Source of the DNA: Candidatus Kuenenbacteria bacterium GW2011_GWA2_42_15
GTDB lineage: Bacteria > Patescibacteriota > Patescibacteriia > UBA2196 > GWA2-42-15
Assembly: GCA_000998185.1 (NCBI GenBank)
Contig: LCCW01000026.1
Coordinates: 1 to 10,808 of the forward strand
Reading direction: 5' to 3'
Length of the DNA stretch: 10,808 nt
Each line of letters begins with the position of its first letter. Within the stretch, counting starts at the first letter, position 1. The position numbers were made by a program, and so were the translations under genes. This document shows, one piece after another, positions 7,901 to 10,808 of this stretch. The notes beneath the pieces were generated by a model. The model made no database searches. It was not told the DNA's origin and saw only the letters and a program-made list of their open reading frames with translations.

Positions 7901-8245
7901 GAGAGTGTTTCTGTTTGGGATTCCTGGAGTCAGACCTTTGCCAATGTTTTGGGCGCCAGTCCGCTGCTTGACCCCATTAATAAAACTGTTAATTGTCCAA
8001 GCGGTTATAATGATGAATGCTGGAATGATTTGGAGAAAGATGCTGCCAAAAAGTTTGTCTGCCCGCTTGGTTCGCATATGTATCACTATCAAGCGACTAA
8101 TAATGGCGCTGGTTATAATCTTTATGCGAATATGGAATACGGTACCGACCCCAACGCTTGGAATCCGAAAAATAGTGGCTTCAGCGCAGTCAGTTCACCG
8201 TCGCCCTGTTTACCCGGCAGTTACAATTTGATGTATAGTAAATAA
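1931..8245 (+). CDS. Giant multi-domain surface protein: pilin-like N-terminus, Big_5/IPT Ig-like chain, Cys-rich repeats
   Basis: A 2104-residue predicted secreted or membrane-anchored protein. Residues 9-31 are a hydrophobic signal-like segment ending ANALAQ. Residues 37-127 hold two more hydrophobic helices (about 62-85 and 101-127) around YAGFVWMTAGGKADRIEQAK, as in the T4SS-pilin (VirB2/TrbC-like) modules of Patescibacteria. A GGGGPGPGP hinge follows. Big_5-like Ig domains are at about 178-316, 320-445, 446-574, 861-987 and 1345-1520, several ending in the WxFTT-type strand; IPT/TIG-like domains at about 576-679, 682-770, 1116-1206 and 1221-1300; other Ig-like stretches at 992-1092 and 1522-1660. 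A CGDGNIDAGEECDG Cys-rich motif is at 771-784, and five further Cys knots lie at 827-860, 1728-1750, 1769-1788, 1894-1918 and 1949-1972. The C-terminus (about 1920-2104) resembles a pseudopilin head. Likely an adhesin or surface fibre; role inferred. No SD precedes the ATG. Confidence 0.85.
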   Translation: MLNKKSSKYYFLLATVLIVLVLLPVVFLLSANALAQTNDLYGVNYGAGAGLGSEDLRVSVIKVIRTILGVLGIVALMLILYAGFVWMTAGGKADRIEQAKKIIFNAVIGLLIIMMAFAIVQYIFKVLSGDGGGGPGPGPSCNIGDCYGCLRCVNGQNYSYDTSCNPASCNQPPWTANHFKIEAVQTAHGNPIPPINSPEKSNVFWCSKIQTVFNHDVDGAIVESAFSHPATALSDPLRIATLTSSPVVADGRWDTFGNTVVFSPKDSSFENRQTRHASHLPTILKDTEERDLSECSATAECNSVPPPDFTWDFFIGAEGDSNPPTITGAYPTKDQPYDGNVSRDPTMVVNFSENIDSTTIFIAGATSPNPANFVLEEINNSGQVVGAVNNNTLTAKMSDQSFYINLISPNLLKSFTSYRVTVKDIKDLCGNVLSPTPVVWQFTTNDQVPGVSGYYPTGNNNCPTVHPTISFNTSMADQTIEFTINNDTILHYYSLSSGQISDVDSYGTFQVTDAGDPSDPNYNINFHYRNYEFIQARDFSENTEYHISVVTTKIIDINRNVLTAAWNFSVSDLQNCVCTPNISGLNKDIGPIGDCLTIYGQCFKGTTAKPAVIAEINFDARSAFIPDTVDYQDNYVATTVPEGFSPNDRPKVTVKINYQNAAGDVPASNSREFLITVGKADGPCLWSVNPDSGDRGSEVSLSGIRFGSFGATHEVHFTPSAVAIYQVSDAAKWTDTSVQDVIVPASALDGEVKLVNGIGASNGVLFNVNFCGDGNIDAGEECDGSNVNGKTCADMGFAGGSLACSSTCKFDKSHCSNAPNVVEIGSCSLICQGGNNPGKTCSSDVDCSGTPPVTNGTCVIATNGLPSPNPGPNVSDVCLNAAISALFNVDLNTATVNATNIYLQKCNNSNCADIPADPATGAPAQVGVDPAHITASLSPSGLRSFVLTPTASLAPKTTYQVTIATGIASSAAIRMEKNYLWHFTTKESTADCPIERVYVEPRDETVSANVPTPYTAKAIASFASTNCSLINGNSYNWAWTVEDNNNPQIGVSLTGGGPNITATSGTLPGTVYIKAATEGKSDQGRLNIVIDTCAFNPSICNQNCPGSICDLTKDRCTPFINSLSPNSGPAGRWVTVQGCYFKNSRDSGHVDFGSEPVTVYPCAEKWTDAEILVQVPTTLTSTWPVTVTDQHGLISNNDRAYNFVTACAPGVPVPADGAPGVCSLNPNQGEPKTAFNISGENFSDTEDQVNFGALAAPISQWGPTSINASVPASATATSNVSVSVANCPSNGLLFTLKTGKVDDPCDGNPNNTEPITGDSICDINNNLCWSGLYCRPSDCTCQTPQVVAVISNTPTGNNVCRNSVASFIFDQTMDDDTLNNDKIKLWFYDQGIKMPSNCRPASADVTLNDITPSDNLAKKIIDKIFIWFKNNIFHSAVAQQPSSLYWWCPADAAIKADNIGQGVDGCTKPGGCTQVMLSPRKILTASENYLVQIIGGASGVRSSFGGQMAGNHEWRFKTNSEICRIDHVDIDITYKISDSPSVKLTTKADATHDYFICAGRDNCPDDVDDSVVDNQHRYSASAKSKENQKLNALYSWQEDDPDNLITASPPASQPPASLANVTPAVKSGESLVSVTASDFDITDDIHYGTSTASVAITNFICENPWPTLDQFPYTDSASNCNVGGYTADCHNMTFSTFYCRDYGQVDSKVDDLPALIAPKVKGAQSGYCVGGNKHGLPCVKDSECVAPGHCYNALKDFLFLMTDETKKKCSVSNSDCLAAADCPASETCLTNSDSLGIRVYNNSEHLSPAAWSAKYEAKPATGAPAQLDGYESQTAGRTTYVNIAIDRGDPDGIFTNMFLASYTDNAQAATTEIYRQLIENIIFNSNGITNNRACIDDATNPTGAYCQYDSECRAGETCDADKDKLARDVIRMGHLKQIIYSLGMYRGHCDQNTSLPCSVDTDCPSLNTGEKCLIVNSAYPELKAGTYKVGESVSVWDSWSQTFANVLGASPLLDPINKTVNCPSGYNDECWNDLEKDAAKKFVCPLGSHMYHYQATNNGAGYNLYANMEYGTDPNAWNPKNSGFSAVSSPSPCLPGSYNLMYSK

Positions 8246-8381
8246 AAATCACAAAAACACAGAAAACACAAAAGCACAAAAACAAAGAATTTCATCTACC
8301 ACCCATTTTAATATCGCAGTGTTTTTATGTTTTAATGTTCTAGTGTTTTAATGTTCTCGTTTACCAAGTTATTCTAATCTT
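8246..8381 (+). other. Low-complexity spacer, A-rich then T-rich
   Basis: The 136-nt gap starts with CACAAAAA/GAAAACACA words and ends with GTTTT-rich words. AAAAACAC (8253-8260) is complementary to GTGTTTTT (8319-8326), and the two halves are loosely complementary overall, so the transcript could form a long AU-rich stem. I see no gene or clear SD for the ATG at 8382. Confidence 0.4.
8328..8359 (+). repeat. 16-bp tandem repeat, two copies
   Basis: TGTTTTAATGTTCTAG (8328-8343) is followed directly by TGTTTTAATGTTCTCG (8344-8359), 15 of 16 bases identical. It sits in the T-rich half of the spacer between the giant gene and the TSP3 gene. Two copies only; origin is probably slippage, though a spread repeat family is possible. 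Confidence 0.75.
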
Positions 8382-8471
8382 ATGTTTAATAATCCATCAT
8401 CGCCAGCCAATAATCTACCAAACACCAAAACTCCGCCGTCTCCGCCAGCCGCTGCCCCAAAGAGCCGGTAA
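8382..8471 (+). pseudogene. Out-of-frame N-terminal start of the TSP3 gene
   Basis: ATG 8382 opens a 29-codon frame (MFNNPSSPANNLP..., Pro/Asn/Ala rich) that ends at TAA 8469-8471. The rest of the gene continues one frame away, beginning around 8459-8462 with KEPVIKSTPSIFSATAQ and leading into a membrane helix. Joined by a -1 shift the product would be 349 residues. From memory, related Patescibacteria proteins begin with a short MFNN-type Pro-rich cytosolic tail before the helix, and the paralogue at 9448 has a similar tail of about 50 residues, so I read this as the true N-terminus. It may reflect a one-base assembly error, a real mutation, or programmed frameshifting. No SD is visible. Confidence 0.55.
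8456..8462 (+). other. Possible -1 slippery heptamer C_CCA_AAG
   Basis: Read in the frame of ATG 8382, the bases are C CCA AAG, which fits X_XXY_YYZ; slipping back one base gives CCC AAA and enters the long downstream frame. The zero-frame stop is 6 nt further on. A 5-bp stem CGGTA (8466-8470) with TACCG (8500-8504) lies downstream but has a 29-nt loop and is weak. The site also holds a CCCC run, where a sequencing or assembly indel is likely. Confidence 0.3.
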
Positions 8472-8584
8472 TCAAAAGCACCCCCTCTATTTTTTCCGCT
8501 ACCGCCCAAAAAGTTGATCAAAATATTCCCTCAACATCAGACATCGGCACTCAGCCAAAAACCCTGGATGCCAAAAGCCTTGTT

Positions 8585-9430
8585 TTGCTGGTTATTATTA
8601 GTCTAATTATTATTGGTACGGTCGCTGCCGCTGTTTGGTGGTTTATTAAATATAATAAAAACAGAAACAACAACCCCAACAATTCTCCAGCCGTAAATCT
8701 TTTTAATGAATTAAACAACGGAAACAATACTCCAGCGGTGAACAATGTCAACCCAGAAAATTCCAACTTAAATGCCAATACCAATGTTCCGGCCGTCAAT
8801 AATAATTTGCCGCCGGCCAACCCCGATACCGACGGTGACGGTCTGACCGATGAAGAAGAAGCTGATTTGGGTACCAGTTTGCAGGCCGTTGATACCGACA
8901 ATGACGGTCTTTCTGACCGTGAAGAAGTGAAAGTTTATAAAACTGATCCGATAAAAACGGATACCGACGGTGATGGCGCCAGCGACGGTGAGGAAATACA
9001 AAACAAAACAGATCCGCTCAAACCCAACGGTTCGCTGTCAGCTGGCGTCTACACTAACAATGTTTATAAATTTTCTTTCACGCCTTTGTCCGGCATGGTC
9101 TTGAGTTCCGCCAGTGACAATTTGGTTTTGTTCAACGAAGATGTCAATCAGATAAAACTGTATATTTATCTTGATAACAGTCAGCCCGAGGATTTGCCAG
9201 CGCCTGATGTGAGTTACCTTATTTCCGCCGACATCCTCGGCGCGCTTACCATAAAGAATAGTGAGCAACTGCCGGATCAGACTCCTTACTCTACTGAACT
9301 CAACACCCAAAAATATGAAGCGGCAAATGGTTTTAGCTATATTATCCGTTATGTGGCTGCCAAACGAGCGTCCAACCATCAAGATAATTTTGAAGCCCTG
9401 CTCAAATCATTCAAGTTTTTAAAGTCCTAA
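8585..9430 (+). CDS. Membrane-anchored TSP3-repeat (Ca2+-binding) protein, 5' end frame-broken
   Basis: The first possible start in this frame is TTG 8585, giving 281 residues, but the frame is open back to 8414 and the helix begins before the TTG, so the real N-terminus is probably at 8382 in another frame. Residues 1-18 are a membrane helix (LVIISLIIIGTVAAAVWW). An Asn/Pro-rich linker follows to about residue 78. Then come three thrombospondin-type-3-like repeats, each with Asp-rich DTDGDGLTDEEE-type loops, spaced 22-23 residues apart (GATACCGAC at 8825, 8891 and 8960); these bind Ca2+ in known families. The last 120 residues, from about VYTNNVYKFSFTPL, form a beta-rich module similar in layout to PsbP-like domains in the next gene. 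Orientation is probably short cytosolic tail, helix, extracellular linker and module. It lies 17 nt before its paralogue, so the two are likely co-transcribed. Substrate or partner unknown. Confidence 0.75.
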   Translation: MLVIISLIIIGTVAAAVWWFIKYNKNRNNNPNNSPAVNLFNELNNGNNTPAVNNVNPENSNLNANTNVPAVNNNLPPANPDTDGDGLTDEEEADLGTSLQAVDTDNDGLSDREEVKVYKTDPIKTDTDGDGASDGEEIQNKTDPLKPNGSLSAGVYTNNVYKFSFTPLSGMVLSSASDNLVLFNEDVNQIKLYIYLDNSQPEDLPAPDVSYLISADILGALTIKNSEQLPDQTPYSTELNTQKYEAANGFSYIIRYVAAKRASNHQDNFEALLKSFKFLKS

Positions 9431-9447
9431 AAATAAAAATTATTCCC

Positions 9448-10808
9448 ATGCCAGAACAAAGTCAAATTTTTGACAAAAATTCCGCTAACCAAAAAACCGT
9501 TTTGCCGGTTAGCTTTGATGTCCATACTATGCCGGCAAAATTTTTGGCTGTGCGCCCTTCATTTAGCGGTCAGGCCAAAAGCAGCGGCGCGACTGCCGGC
9601 TTCAAAAAAAATATTATTATCGGAGCGATGATGGTCATTGTTATCGGCGCTGCCATGGCTTTGGCCGCCTGGTTATTTTTAAAGAGCGTTAAAAAAGAAG
9701 TTCCCGCGCCGGCAACCAACGCGCCAGCTACCAACAATGCCCCCGCTAGCCTTAATCAAGAGCCGATAAATATCGCGCCCACGACCACGGATGAATCAGC
9801 TCTTCAGGTTCTCTTAGATGTCAGCCAGTGGCAACCCTATATCAAGGCAACGGATAATTATTCTTTAAAATATCCAACCCCTTGGCAGTTGGCGTCAGCC
9901 GCTTCCGAAACCGCGCCGAATGCGCTCTCTAGGATCTCTATCGCGGGTGAGACTGGTTTGGGTCAAATTTACATTACCGTCTACAATAACAGTGAGCGTG
10001 CCACGCTTTTGAGCTGGCTGACTCAAAATTTCGGGTTGAGCGAGGTGGACTTGGAATCGTATAAATTAAATAACAACGACGGTTATCGCTCTGACGATAT
10101 TGCCGCCAATTCTTTTACTATTGCCACCCTTTACGGCGGCAAGTTTTACATTTTGGAGTTTATAAAATCCAAGCGTGTCGTCGTTGACGACATTTATGAG
10201 CAATTTTTGATTAACTGGCAATTTATTCCCCTGGCAGAAACTGAAGAAGAAACAGAAGAAAATATAAATTATGAACCAGTCATTGACAGCGACCAGGACG
10301 GCTTGACCGATGCGGAAGAAGCGCTTTTTGGCACGGATAAAAGTAATCCAGATACCGACGGAGACACCTATTCAGACGGCGTTGAAGTTATAAATCTTTA
10401 CAATCCCAAAATTGCCGGCAGCGCCAGGCTCTATGAATCCGATCTGGTCAAAACCCAGGTCAATAATTTTCATCATTACAACCTGGTTTATCCGGCCAGT
10501 TGGCAAGTCAAAGAAACCCAGGGCTCGGTCATTTTCCAGGACGCTCAGGGCGAATTTTTTCAGGTTCTCATTGAACCCAATAGCCAAGGCTATGTTGATA
10601 TTAAAAAATGGTATAAAGATTATCTCAAGCTAGATCCGACAACGGTCACGGACACCGTGGTTGCCGGCGCTACGCCGGCCATCGTCAGCGCCGATCAGAT
10701 GCATCTTTACTTTATTTTCGGCGATAATATTTACAGCTTGATTTATAACATAAATTTGCGCCAGAACGGCAATTTTATGACTACTTTTAAGATGATTGTT
10801 AAAAGCTT
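9448..10808 (+). CDS. Membrane-anchored TSP3-repeat protein with two PsbP-like modules (3' partial)
   Basis: An open frame from ATG 9448 runs off the window after 453 codons. Residues 1-51 form a polar cytosolic tail. A membrane helix follows at about 54-78 (NIIIGAMMVIVIGAAMALAA), then a Pro/Ala/Asn linker with PAPATNAPATNNAP. A first module at about 130-265 begins NYSLKYPTPWQL and ends INWQFI. Two TSP3-like Ca2+ loops are at about 279-325 (DSDQDGLTDAEE and NPDTDGDTYSDGVE). A second module begins HYNLVYPASWQVKE at about 355 and is nearly complete at the window edge (TTFKMIVKS). The matching Y-x-L-x-YP-x-x-WQ starts show an internal duplication flanking the calcium linker. The helix, linker and TSP3 order matches the preceding gene, so the two are paralogues, 17 nt apart. 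No SD is seen. Surface location is well supported; function is not known. Confidence 0.85.
   Translation, partial: MPEQSQIFDKNSANQKTVLPVSFDVHTMPAKFLAVRPSFSGQAKSSGATAGFKKNIIIGAMMVIVIGAAMALAAWLFLKSVKKEVPAPATNAPATNNAPASLNQEPINIAPTTTDESALQVLLDVSQWQPYIKATDNYSLKYPTPWQLASAASETAPNALSRISIAGETGLGQIYITVYNNSERATLLSWLTQNFGLSEVDLESYKLNNNDGYRSDDIAANSFTIATLYGGKFYILEFIKSKRVVVDDIYEQFLINWQFIPLAETEEETEENINYEPVIDSDQDGLTDAEEALFGTDKSNPDTDGDTYSDGVEVINLYNPKIAGSARLYESDLVKTQVNNFHHYNLVYPASWQVKETQGSVIFQDAQGEFFQVLIEPNSQGYVDIKKWYKDYLKLDPTTVTDTVVAGATPAIVSADQMHLYFIFGDNIYSLIYNINLRQNGNFMTTFKMIVKS

Noticed and set aside
7409..8092. 227-codon open frame on the - strand
   Set aside because: It lies wholly antisense to the giant gene's conserved C-terminus, has low-complexity Ile/Ala/Asn content typical of a reverse reading, and has no recognisable domain or start signal.
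8328..8359. CRISPR-like direct repeat
   Set aside because: The two 16-bp copies are adjacent with no spacer between them and are simple T-rich sequence.

Overview
The window reads as a piece of a Candidate Phyla Radiation (Patescibacteria) chromosome, probably from a metagenome. Three things point that way. There is a giant secreted multi-Ig protein whose N-terminus is a small T4SS-pilin-like three-helix module. Two tandem membrane-anchored proteins carry thrombospondin-type-3-like calcium repeats. Most genes lack a Shine-Dalgarno (SD) sequence. All genes lie on the + strand, every complete gene ends in TAA, and no in-frame TGA interrupts a gene, so nothing suggests UGA recoding. The phylum is an inference from gene content; there is no rRNA marker here.

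Layout. Bases 1-155 hold a GGCA-rich repeat edge and perhaps the tail of an upstream gene. Bases 156-821 encode an orphan SdpI/DUF1648-type membrane protein. Bases 822-999 are a leader with a possible promoter, several inverted repeats and a strong extended SD. Bases 1000-1728 are rpsU (ribosomal protein bS21) followed 12 nt later by yqeY, a conserved ribosomal-protein/YqeY pair. Bases 1729-1930 are a non-coding spacer with nested inverted repeats and a T-rich quasi-repeat. Bases 1931-8245 are one 2104-residue surface protein: signal/pilin-like N-terminus, chains of Big_5-like and IPT/TIG-like domains, five Cys-rich knots and a C-terminus resembling a pseudopilin head. Bases 8246-8381 are low-complexity spacer. 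Bases 8382-9430 encode a TSP3-repeat membrane protein whose first 27-29 codons are in a different frame from the rest. Bases 9448-10808 encode its larger paralogue, cut by the window end.

How it fits together. rpsU-yqeY is housekeeping translation. The last three genes form a cell-surface block: one very large disulfide-rich extracellular protein and two single-pass anchored proteins with Ca2+-binding linkers and PsbP-like extracellular modules. Such blocks are plausible attachment or envelope machinery for an episymbiont, but no function is demonstrated.

Most worth checking: the rpsU gene is the only one of six with a strong SD, and it encodes the very protein linked to SD recognition in Bacteroidetes; the frame break in the TSP3 gene sits on a canonical X_XXY_YYZ heptamer; and the giant protein has a T4SS-pilin-like head and a pseudopilin-like tail.
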